Assembly (NCBI GenBank): GCA_017444045.1
Contig: JAFSXO010000023.1
Span: 1 to 15,401, forward strand
Length of the DNA stretch: 15,401 nucleotides
Source: a bacterium
Lineage (GTDB): Bacteria > Vulcanimicrobiota > Xenobia > Xenobiales > Xenobiaceae
Reading direction: 5' to 3'
Shown here in pieces: positions 1 to 5,790 of the stretch (its first letter is position 1; the number at the start of each line of letters is the position of its first letter). The notes below the pieces were generated by a model, which was not told the DNA's origin, ran no database searches, and worked only from the letters and a program-made list of their open reading frames with translations. The position numbers and the translations under genes are program-made.

Positions 1-7
1 AGCTCAG

Positions 8-58
8 TGTCGTTTAGTTAAGCAATGGCCAATAGATCCCCATTATGACTCCCCCTAA
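8..58 (+). repeat. Dispersed intergenic repeat, copy A
   Basis: This stretch shares its first 28 bases exactly with 3246-3273, including CGTTTAGTTAAGCAATGGCC followed by AATAG. The similarity continues with a few mismatches through a CATTATRRCTCCCCC segment, so the repeated unit is about 50 bp. The first 23 bases also occur at 10784-10806. All three copies lie between genes. No transposase is present, so this is a short dispersed repeat or the remnant of a non-autonomous element; its function is unknown. Confidence 0.75.
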
Positions 59-90
59 AGGATGGCAGGGGGAGATGTCGCGACTGCGAC
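49..90. repeat. Two adjacent small hairpins
   Basis: CTCCCCC (49-55) pairs with GGGGGAG (68-74) over a 12-base loop. Directly after it GTCGC (77-81) pairs with GCGAC (86-90) over a 4-base loop. A further AGAGGGGG follows. Such stacked GC-rich palindromes are typical of short intergenic repetitive elements. No T-run follows, so these are not classical terminators. Confidence 0.5.
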
Positions 91-208
91 AGAGGGGGTG
101 GCCACAGCTGGCGGAAGAATCGAAGTTTAACGCATGTTGTGCGCTAACTTATACGCTAATATACAACGCAGCGCTAACTCACATGAATTATCAGAACCAA
201 TGCCACGA

Positions 209-270
209 ATCCTTAACTAAATGGCATTGGCCTTAAGCTAATTGCATTGATCCTTAACTAAATGGCACTG
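209..270 (-). repeat. Three tandem 20-21 bp units, inverted relative to the dispersed repeat
   Basis: The units are 209-229, 230-249 and 250-270. The outer two differ at one base in 21 and the middle one is more diverged. Read on the - strand the outer units give CAATGCCATTTAGTTAAGGA, which matches the AATGTCGTTTAGTTAAGCA core of the copies at 8, 3246 and 10784. The array therefore belongs to the same repeat family in opposite orientation. A perfect 9-bp inverted repeat, CCAATGCCA (197-205) with TGGCATTGG (222-230), overlaps the first unit. The array lies about 130 bp upstream of the next gene, so it could be a protein-binding array, but this is inference. Confidence 0.65.
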
Positions 271-280
271 ACTGGCGGTC

Positions 281-398
281 AAGGGAATTAAAACTAATTA
301 ATTTCACAAATTAATTTCTAAAAAATAAACTCCATGGCCTTTAAAAATCAATTGCCTGTCGTGATAAAGTGACAAACCCTTTTTTAGGAGGATTATCT
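281..398 (+). other. AT-rich leader with inverted repeat before the CHAP gene
   Basis: The stretch is much richer in A and T than the genes around it. It holds a perfect 9-bp inverted repeat, AATTAATTT (296-304) with AAATTAATT (308-316), separated by CAC. This could be an operator or simply AT-rich promoter DNA. I could not find a convincing -35/-10 pair. The promoter of the following gene is expected here. Confidence 0.35.
386..391 (+). promoter_or_regulatory. Shine-Dalgarno that fixes the start of the CHAP gene
   Basis: AGGAGG stands seven bases before the ATG at 399. It lies inside the reading frame opened by the upstream GTG at 369, which has no such site, so translation almost surely begins at 399. 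Confidence 0.85.
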
Positions 399-3071
399 AT
401 GAATTCAATTAACGGTTTTAGCAACTTTGCTAACGGTTTATCAAGCTTCCAGGGATTAGGCGTCGATTGGAGCGCCCTTACCGGAAGCGTAAATGTGGGC
501 GCGCTGACTGCAGATAGCGTAAACCTTACGGCTCAGGCTGCCAACCTCACTGGAACCACAGCTACAAGCGGTGCCAAAAACGCCGCCACCGAGAACGCCG
601 GCGATTACGGCAAATTCACAGAAACCTTCACCAAAGAGAACATCGCTTCTCTGCTGGGTCTCGATGTCAACAACCTGTCCGAGCAGGAAAGCAAAGACCT
701 TCAGGAGCTGCTTTACAATCTGAACACGGCCAATGCCGAGCGTGAGGCCAACGGCGAGGCCGCCATGACCAAGGATGAGCTCAACGCCTTCCTCAAGGAC
801 GAGATCAATAAGAACAAGAACGGCGAGCAGTCCTCTTTAGGCAAATCGCTCAGCGATTTGGGTATAGATGAGCTCTCCGATCAGCAGTTCAAGAACATTA
901 CCGATGCCCTGAATGCTTACAACAAGGGCAATGCTGCCGAAGAAGAAAAGAAGGCCGAGGAGCAGCAGAAGAACGAGCAGCCTCAGCAGGCTCAAGATGC
1001 CGGCGAGGCCGGCGGTGCCAATGGAGCTGGTGGAGCTGGTGGTCCCAGCGGTGCCGGCGGAGCTGGCGGTGCTAGAGGTGCCGGCGGCGCCACCGGTGTC
1101 AACGACGCCACTAAAATGGAAGAGCAGCTTCCCGAGGATCTCAACGAGCTCCAGCAGATGAAGTCTGATGCCGAAGGCGAGCTGGGTGACATAAAGAACC
1201 AGATCGACGACAAAAAGGGTCAGATTAACGAACGCAAAGAGCAGATCGCCAAAGAAGCTCTGGAAGGCAAAACCGACATTCAGGATCGCAAAGCCCTCAG
1301 AGAATACGACGAAGCCAAGAAGGAATACGACGAGGCCAACAAGGCTAAGCAGGCTGCCCAGCAGGATCTGACTAAGGTCGAGCAGGAGAACTGCGCCAAC
1401 GAGCAGGCTCTGTACGCCAATGCCAACGCCAAATCCCAGAACGCCTCCGAGCTGTCTTCAGCCCAGAGCGAGCTGGCTTCACTGCAGCCGCCTACACCGC
1501 CCAGCGGCGATGACGAGGACGGTTCAGCCCAGGCTGCCTATGAAGCAGAGTTAGCCGCTTATGAAGCTCAGAAATCTGAGCTGGAGAGCAAAATCTCTTC
1601 TTTAGAACAGGAGAAAGCTGAGCTCGAGACCGAGTTCCAGGAGCTGGAGCAGAAAAAACAGGAGCTAGCTCAGACCAAGGCCGACAAAGAGAACGAGATT
1701 AAAGAGCAGGACGACATAATGCAGAAGGCCCAGCAGAAGATGGATGAGGTCATGCAGAAGCTGTCCGAGGATAATCCCGAGGTTAAAGAGGCTCTGGAAA
1801 ACGATGAGGAGCTCAAGGCCTTAGAAGCCGATGTAGAAGAGCTGAACAATCAGGTCACCGAGAAAGAGGAAGACATCAGCAAGATCGATGAAAAGATCAG
1901 CGCTGTTGAAGCCCAGGATCAGGCCGTTCAGGATATGCGCGAGGAAGAAGCCGACCAGGCCTTCCAGAAGGCTGCCGAAGAGGCTGGTGCCGACATCGCC
2001 GGCTCCATCGAGAATGCTCAGGAAACCGTAGCTCAGGACAAATACGGCAAAGCCTACGACGAGCTTACCGAAGACGAGAAACGCGCTATCGAGGTGGAGA
2101 TCGATGGCGAGGTGACCACTTCCACCATGGAATGGGCCAAGGAAGAGCTGCAGAAGGATCCTAACAATCAGGCTGCTCAGGAGGTTCTCGAAAAGGGCCA
2201 GGCCAACCTAGACGCCCAGCAGGACAACGCCTTCTGCTCGCTGAGCCACGCTGTTGAAACCATGCCCAACAGCATGCGCGACGGAGCCAGCGAGGCTATG
2301 GAAAAGGCCATCGAAGAAGCCGAAGCCAACGGCGAAGATGCCAACCTTGCCGCTACGAAAGCTCTCTCCGATTACGTCAACCAGAACGCCGACAATCCCG
2401 ATCTCAGCGATGAAGAGCGCGCCGCTCTTAACGACCTCGGCGTCAAGACCGATGCTTACTCCAAGACCTTAGAGAGAAACAATGAAGGCTACGAGATGCT
2501 CGTCGATGCCGGCTTAGCCGAAGCCGATGAGACCCGCAAGGCCGCTTCTGCCGAGACCAGCGCCCTCTACGCTCAGGTAAAGACCGGCGCCATGTCCCAG
2601 AATATCGCCGACATGATCACCGCCATGGAGTCCATGTTAGGTCTGCACGAAGGCAACAGCGCCGATGCTGCCAGGATCAACGAGATTACTGGCAAGAGCG
2701 GCATCAACTGCTCCACCACTCCTTGGTGCGCCGCCTTCGCCATGAACATGCTAAAGGACTATGGCGTACTCGACAGCTCTAGCTGCGCCAACATCAACTA
2801 CTGCCCCGAGATTCGCAACTGGGCTAGCCAGCAGGGTCTCTGGGAAGGCAACGGCAACGGTTACGCGCCTCAGGCTGGCGACGCCATCCTCTTCGACTGG
2901 AGCCACAACGGCACCGCTCAGCACATCGGCGTGGTTACCAACTACGATCCCGAAACTGGCACGATTTACACCATCGAAGGCAACTCCAGCGACTCCGTAG
3001 CCGCCAGAACCTACAACATCAACAGCGCCGACGTTATGGGCTTTATCAACTGCGCCAAGCAGAATCAGTAA
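399..3071 (+). CDS. Large coiled-coil protein with C-terminal CHAP-type peptidase/amidase domain
   Basis: 890 residues from the ATG behind AGGAGG. The N-terminus (1-80) is rich in Ser, Asn, Gly and Thr and shows no hydrophobic signal peptide. Residues about 200-232 form a Gly/Ala-rich linker. Residues about 238-530 are acidic, Gln/Glu/Lys-rich coiled coil, broken by a Pro/Asp stretch near 362-377. A helical region follows. The last 150 residues carry a CHAP/NlpC-P60-like fold: PWCAAF with the presumed nucleophile Cys777, GDAILF, QHIGVV with His842, and TIEGNSS with Glu860/Asn862. In this family such domains cut peptidoglycan amide or peptide bonds. A surface or secreted wall-remodelling enzyme with a long stalk is the likely role, but the export route is unclear without a signal peptide. 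Codon use is strongly biased (GCC, GAG, AAG, CAG), which suggests high expression. The gene stands alone between repeat-bearing spacers and has its own terminator. Confidence 0.75.
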   Translation: MNSINGFSNFANGLSSFQGLGVDWSALTGSVNVGALTADSVNLTAQAANLTGTTATSGAKNAATENAGDYGKFTETFTKENIASLLGLDVNNLSEQESKDLQELLYNLNTANAEREANGEAAMTKDELNAFLKDEINKNKNGEQSSLGKSLSDLGIDELSDQQFKNITDALNAYNKGNAAEEEKKAEEQQKNEQPQQAQDAGEAGGANGAGGAGGPSGAGGAGGARGAGGATGVNDATKMEEQLPEDLNELQQMKSDAEGELGDIKNQIDDKKGQINERKEQIAKEALEGKTDIQDRKALREYDEAKKEYDEANKAKQAAQQDLTKVEQENCANEQALYANANAKSQNASELSSAQSELASLQPPTPPSGDDEDGSAQAAYEAELAAYEAQKSELESKISSLEQEKAELETEFQELEQKKQELAQTKADKENEIKEQDDIMQKAQQKMDEVMQKLSEDNPEVKEALENDEELKALEADVEELNNQVTEKEEDISKIDEKISAVEAQDQAVQDMREEEADQAFQKAAEEAGADIAGSIENAQETVAQDKYGKAYDELTEDEKRAIEVEIDGEVTTSTMEWAKEELQKDPNNQAAQEVLEKGQANLDAQQDNAFCSLSHAVETMPNSMRDGASEAMEKAIEEAEANGEDANLAATKALSDYVNQNADNPDLSDEERAALNDLGVKTDAYSKTLERNNEGYEMLVDAGLAEADETRKAASAETSALYAQVKTGAMSQNIADMITAMESMLGLHEGNSADAARINEITGKSGINCSTTPWCAAFAMNMLKDYGVLDSSSCANINYCPEIRNWASQQGLWEGNGNGYAPQAGDAILFDWSHNGTAQHIGVVTNYDPETGTIYTIEGNSSDSVAARTYNINSADVMGFINCAKQNQ

Positions 3072-3106
3072 GCGTACAGACGCTTCTAGATAAACGCACA
3101 GCGTTT
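3070..3106 (+). other. Two short hairpins directly after the stop codon
   Basis: AAGCGT (3070-3075) pairs with ACGCTT (3080-3085) over ACAG, starting within the stop codon. AAACGC (3092-3097) pairs with GCGTTT (3101-3106) over ACA. They precede the large terminator and may protect the mRNA 3' end or be degenerate repeats of each other. Confidence 0.4.
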
Positions 3107-3122
3107 TAGGTAAACCATAAAA

Positions 3123-3160
3123 AGAAGGGCACCGCTTCAGCCTAGAGGCGGTGCCCTTCT
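3123..3160 (+). terminator. Rho-independent-type terminator of the CHAP gene
   Basis: A perfect 13-bp inverted repeat, AGAAGGGCACCGC (3123-3135) with GCGGTGCCCTTCT (3148-3160), has a 12-base loop. The right arm ends in CTTCT and is followed by GATTTC, so the T-tract is weak. An A-rich stretch precedes the left arm. Confidence 0.75.
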
Positions 3161-3220
3161 GATTTCAGCCAAAGCTTCCTTAAATTAACGAGACTGAATT
3201 AAGCACATGTAGGCACCAAA

Positions 3221-3311
3221 GTCTCTTAGTTAAGCAATGACCTAATGTCGTTTAGTTAAGCAATGGCCAATAGCTCTTCATTATAGCTCCCCCGAAAGGC
3301 AATAGCTATAA
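3221..3311 (+). repeat. Dispersed intergenic repeat, tandem copies B1 and B2 plus hairpin
   Basis: A partial unit, TCTTAGTTAAGCAATGACC (ending at 3242), is followed at once by a full unit from 3246 that repeats the 8-58 copy, including its CTCCCCC segment near 3287-3293. A still more degenerate GAATTAAGCACATG at 3196-3209 may be an older unit. TTATAGCT (3281-3288) pairs perfectly with AGCTATAA (3304-3311), so the end of this copy can fold into a hairpin. No gene lies between 3072 and 3411; these repeats and the terminator fill most of it. Confidence 0.7.
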
Positions 3312-3411
3312 GTTCCGCGCAATAAAGGAAAACAAGACAGCCTAACAAACTATTAAATGTTTGTGTATACGAGGAAATATATCCTTACAGCTTCGCAAAG
3401 GAGGATCGCCT

Positions 3412-3837
3412 ATGCTAAAACGTTTATTTACGTTACTGGCTCTTATCACATTTACATGTGGCACCGCCTTAGCGTCTGTGCCCAGAAACAGCCTAGACTG
3501 GGTAGACGCCGTCCCTGGCCTCAAGGTAAAGAGTGTAGACTACGATAGAGATGAGTGCAGCAAAGAATATTACATGAAATCCGAAACAAGCTACCAGGTA
3601 GTTGTTGAAGGTTTTATGCATCGGGGCTGGGTTGTCAAGCATAAGACCCAAAACTATGAAGCTCCCAACATGCCCACTGTCTTTATGTCAAAGGATGACA
3701 AAAAGGCAAAGATCCATGTCGACCGCGAGCACGGCAGACGGGGTACCTACCTAGAATTAGAAGTCTCCATCGAAGATGTATTCGGCGATGACGACGATTA
3801 TGATGACGACTTCGATGACGACGACTTCGATGACTAA
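3412..3837 (+). CDS. Small secreted protein with Asp-rich tail, unknown function
   Basis: 141 residues. The ATG at 3412 follows AAAGGAGG (3397-3404) at seven bases, so I prefer it to an in-frame upstream ATG that lacks a site. The N-terminus, MLKRLFTLLALITFTCGTALA, is a textbook Sec signal peptide with a likely signal-peptidase cleavage after ALA (about residue 21). The mature part is small, mixed-charge and probably beta-rich. The last 16 residues contain 13 Asp plus Tyr and two Phe. Such tails can bind Ca2+ or basic partners, but that is inference. I do not recognise the family. It stands alone between a repeat region and deoB. Confidence 0.7.
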   Translation: MLKRLFTLLALITFTCGTALASVPRNSLDWVDAVPGLKVKSVDYDRDECSKEYYMKSETSYQVVVEGFMHRGWVVKHKTQNYEAPNMPTVFMSKDDKKAKIHVDREHGRRGTYLELEVSIEDVFGDDDDYDDDFDDDDFDD

Positions 3838-3840
3838 TTA

Positions 3841-3872
3841 GGCAAGTATGGGCACAGCCCCATACAATTGCC
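3841..3872 (+). terminator. Stem-loop after the Asp-tail gene, possible terminator
   Basis: GTATGGG (3846-3852) pairs with CCCATAC (3859-3865), and GGCAA (3841-3845) can extend the stem with TTGCC (3868-3872) past an AA bulge. It begins three bases after the stop codon at 3837. No T-run follows, so it may be a weak or factor-dependent terminator. Confidence 0.45.
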
Positions 3873-3893
3873 AATTAGCGAGCAGCAAACAGA

Positions 3894-3937
3894 TGCGCTT
3901 AGGAAACACTTCAGCTGGCAGTGTATTTCTAAGCGCA
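3894..3937 (+). promoter_or_regulatory. Imperfect stem-loop in the deoB upstream region
   Basis: TGCGCTTAGGAAACACT (3894-3910) is nearly complementary to AGTGTATTTCTAAGCGCA (3920-3937), with one mismatch or bulge and a 9-base loop. It sits about 120 bp before the deoB start. It could be an operator palindrome, an attenuator or a second terminator of the gene upstream; there is no T-run. DeoB genes are often nucleoside-regulated, but nothing here proves it. Confidence 0.35.
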
Positions 3938-4054
3938 AACTATGTAAGACAGTATTATCATGCATAAACATACAGCCATGGCAGATTACGTCACATGCGC
4001 ATGGCCGAACATTTAATAATAGGAAAGGGAAGTAGCATTCCTACAGAGGGCAAC

Positions 4055-5224
4055 ATGATTAAACGCGCGATTATTTTAGTTATGGATGGATGCGGGGCGG
4101 GAACAGCCCCCGATGCGGCACTATTTGGCGACACCGGCGACTGCTGCGGCAATACCCTAGTTAACACCGCCAAAGCTGTAGGAGGGTTAAAGATCCCCAC
4201 ACTGCGCTCTCTGGGGCTGGGCAATGCTCTGCCTTTGGAAGGCGGCGCTCCCGTAGCTTCGCCTATCGGCTCCTTCGGCAGACTCACCGAGATCTCCATG
4301 GGCGGCAAGGATACCGTAACCGGCCACTGGGAAATGATGGGCGCCACAGTTCCCAAGCCCTTCCCCACCTACCCCAACGGGTTTCCCAGCAGTCTGGTAA
4401 AGGCTTTTGAAGAGGCCATAGGCATTGAAGTGCTGGGCAACAAGCCGGCCTCGGGCACAGCGATTATAGCCGAACTGGGTGAAGAGCATATGCGCACCAA
4501 AAAGCCCATCCTCTACACCAGCGCCGACAGCGTCTTCCAGGTCGCCTGCCATGAGGATGTTTATCCTATCGACAAGCTTTACGAGATCTGCCTAGCCGGA
4601 CGCAAGCTCCTCACCGGCGAGCACGGCGTACAGCGGGTTATCGCCCGTCCCTTTGAAGGCCAGCCCGGCAAGTTCCGCCGCACCGAGCGCCGCAAGGACT
4701 TCCCCATCGATCCTCCCGAGAACACAATCGACCGCATTGCCGCTAAAGGCATAAAGGTTGCCGGCGTCGGAGTCGTCCCCGAAGTATTCGGCGGGCGCGG
4801 CTTCGCCTGGAAGAAGCGCACCCAGACCAATGCCGACCACTTTGCGGCCACTTTAGAGGCGATGGATACGGACTGCCGCTTCATCTTTACCAACTTTGAA
4901 GACTTCGACATGCTGTACGGCCACCGCCAGGATCCTCAGGGCTTTGCCAACGCCCTGGAAACCTTTGACGGCTATCTCAAGGAGATTATGGATCGCATGA
5001 CCGAGGAAGACATCGTCTTCCTGACCGCTGACCACGGAAACGATCCCACCAGCCCCAGCACCGATCACGCCCGCGAATACGTGCCCATTCTCATGTACTC
5101 GCCCTCGCCCAGCGTTAAGCGCGGCGTAGATTTCGGCACCCGCAAAACTATGGCCGATATCGGCGCTACTTTGGCGAAAATCTTCGAGGTGGAGCCGCTG
5201 AGCTTAGGGACTTCACTGCTATAA
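4055..5224 (+). CDS. deoB: Phosphopentomutase
   Basis: 389 residues, the usual length. The enzyme interconverts (deoxy)ribose 1-phosphate and 5-phosphate, linking nucleoside breakdown to the pentose phosphate pathway, in the cytoplasm. It is an alkaline-phosphatase-superfamily member and all expected residues are visible: metal ligand Asp11 in MDGCGAG, the phospho-accepting Thr87 in GGKDTVTGHWE, Asp285 and His290 in DFDMLYGHR, Asp326 and His327 in TADHGND, and His338 in TDHARE. The spacing matches my recollection of the Bacillus enzyme. The family's cap domain should occupy roughly residues 100-215. The ATG at 4055 has AGAGGG five bases upstream; an in-frame ATG at 3995 has no site. No deoA, deoC or nucleoside transporter lies beside it, so it seems monocistronic here. 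Confidence 0.95.
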   Translation: MIKRAIILVMDGCGAGTAPDAALFGDTGDCCGNTLVNTAKAVGGLKIPTLRSLGLGNALPLEGGAPVASPIGSFGRLTEISMGGKDTVTGHWEMMGATVPKPFPTYPNGFPSSLVKAFEEAIGIEVLGNKPASGTAIIAELGEEHMRTKKPILYTSADSVFQVACHEDVYPIDKLYEICLAGRKLLTGEHGVQRVIARPFEGQPGKFRRTERRKDFPIDPPENTIDRIAAKGIKVAGVGVVPEVFGGRGFAWKKRTQTNADHFAATLEAMDTDCRFIFTNFEDFDMLYGHRQDPQGFANALETFDGYLKEIMDRMTEEDIVFLTADHGNDPTSPSTDHAREYVPILMYSPSPSVKRGVDFGTRKTMADIGATLAKIFEVEPLSLGTSLL

Positions 5225-5247
5225 GCGCTAGCTAACAGCGCAGTGCT

Positions 5248-5292
5248 AGAAGAAAGCTCTTGAGCAATAATAATTGCCAAGAGCTTTCTTCT
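5248..5292. terminator. Strong terminator after deoB, probably bidirectional
   Basis: AGAAGAAAGCTCTT (5248-5261) pairs perfectly with AAGAGCTTTCTTCT (5279-5292). The 17-base loop can fold further through GCAAT (5263-5267) with ATTGC (5273-5277). CTATTTATG follows on the + strand. It lies between convergent genes, so it may stop read-through from both sides. Confidence 0.8.
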
Positions 5293-5343
5293 ATTTATGA
5301 CCTGCTAGTAAGCGCTTCACTAGCTTCCGCGCCGGCACTGCCT

Positions 5344-5373
5344 CGCTTTGCTCAGATACGCTTTGCTCAGATA
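5344..5373. repeat. 15-bp tandem duplication
   Basis: CGCTTTGCTCAGATA occurs twice in direct contact (5344-5358 and 5359-5373), between the deoB terminator and the convergent small gene. It is most simply a replication-slippage product; no role is evident. Confidence 0.8.
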
Positions 5374-5407
5374 TGCCTTACAGAACTAGTTACGCGCCAA
5401 GACATAC

Positions 5408-5434
5408 AAAAAAAATGAATCAGCGCAAGTCGCT
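5408..5434 (-). terminator. Weak terminator of the small charged gene
   Basis: On the - strand AGCG (5434-5431) can pair with CGCT (5425-5422) over five bases, overlapping the stop codon. A run of eight T follows a few bases on (complement of 5408-5415). The stem is short, so the T-run is the main support. Confidence 0.35.
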
Positions 5435-5689
5435 AAAAATCTCATAAATAAACCTAATCCAGCTAAAAAAGTCCCTTACCTCTTCCTCGGGTTTCAGCGT
5501 CTCATCGCCGCGATAGCGGGTTTGCAGGGACTTAAAATACTTGCTGTCGGAAGCGCTCAGCTCACGCTCCTTCTTTTTCTTATCCTTTTGGGCTTTGAAA
5601 GCGAAGGGATTAGATGTGTCGTACTCCATCAGCTCATCATCGTCATTGCCGTTATTAGCACCCTCAAATTCAGAAAAATCATAAGCCAT
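5420..5689 (-). CDS. Small charged protein, unknown function
   Basis: 89 residues. The ATG is preceded by AAGGGAGG eight bases upstream, and a good promoter candidate lies 43 bp further up, so the gene is probably real. The N-terminal third is acidic with a GANNGNDDDE stretch. The middle has a basic KAQKDKKKKERE segment. The C-terminal third, DFFSWIRFIYEIFSDLR, is aromatic and amphipathic. There is no signal peptide or clear membrane segment, although the C-terminal helix could touch a membrane or a partner. I do not recognise the family. It lies 101 bp after tex and convergent to deoB. Confidence 0.65.
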   Translation of the reverse strand: MAYDFSEFEGANNGNDDDELMEYDTSNPFAFKAQKDKKKKERELSASDSKYFKSLQTRYRGDETLKPEEEVRDFFSWIRFIYEIFSDLR

Positions 5690-5731
5690 AGCGGTGTCCT
5701 CCCTTCAGCAGATACATCTAAAATTAGGCAT

Positions 5732-5760
5732 ATTATGGCACTAATTCGCTGGCTAGGCAA
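5732..5760 (-). promoter_or_regulatory. Sigma-70-type promoter candidate for the small charged gene
   Basis: Read on the - strand: TTGCCT (complement of 5755-5760), a 17-bp spacer, then CATAAT (complement of 5732-5737). The predicted RNA would start near 5725 and have a leader of about 36 bases to the ATG. The hexamers match the consensus at four and five of six positions. Confidence 0.5.
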
Positions 5761-5790
5761 CTAACCTTCCGACATACATTGCAATGACAG

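Noticed and set aside
49..90. tRNA or small RNA from the stacked hairpins
   Set aside because: The stems are too short and do not form a cloverleaf; no promoter or terminator frames them.
45..236. 63-residue open frame on the + strand
   Set aside because: It runs through the dispersed repeat, its hairpins and the start of the tandem array, has no Shine-Dalgarno and its product looks random.
209..270. CRISPR array or replication iterons
   Set aside because: The units touch each other with no spacers, there are only three, and no cas or rep gene is near.
369..398. Ten-residue N-terminal extension of the CHAP protein from a GTG
   Set aside because: The GTG has no ribosome site and the extension would contain the AGGAGG that serves the ATG at 399.
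399..3071. Calling the CHAP protein a type III or type VI effector
   Set aside because: The polar N-terminus allows it, but no secretion apparatus, chaperone or immunity gene lies in the window.
3995..4054. Twenty-residue N-terminal extension of DeoB
   Set aside because: The upstream ATG lacks a ribosome site and the family starts right at MIKRAIILVMDG.
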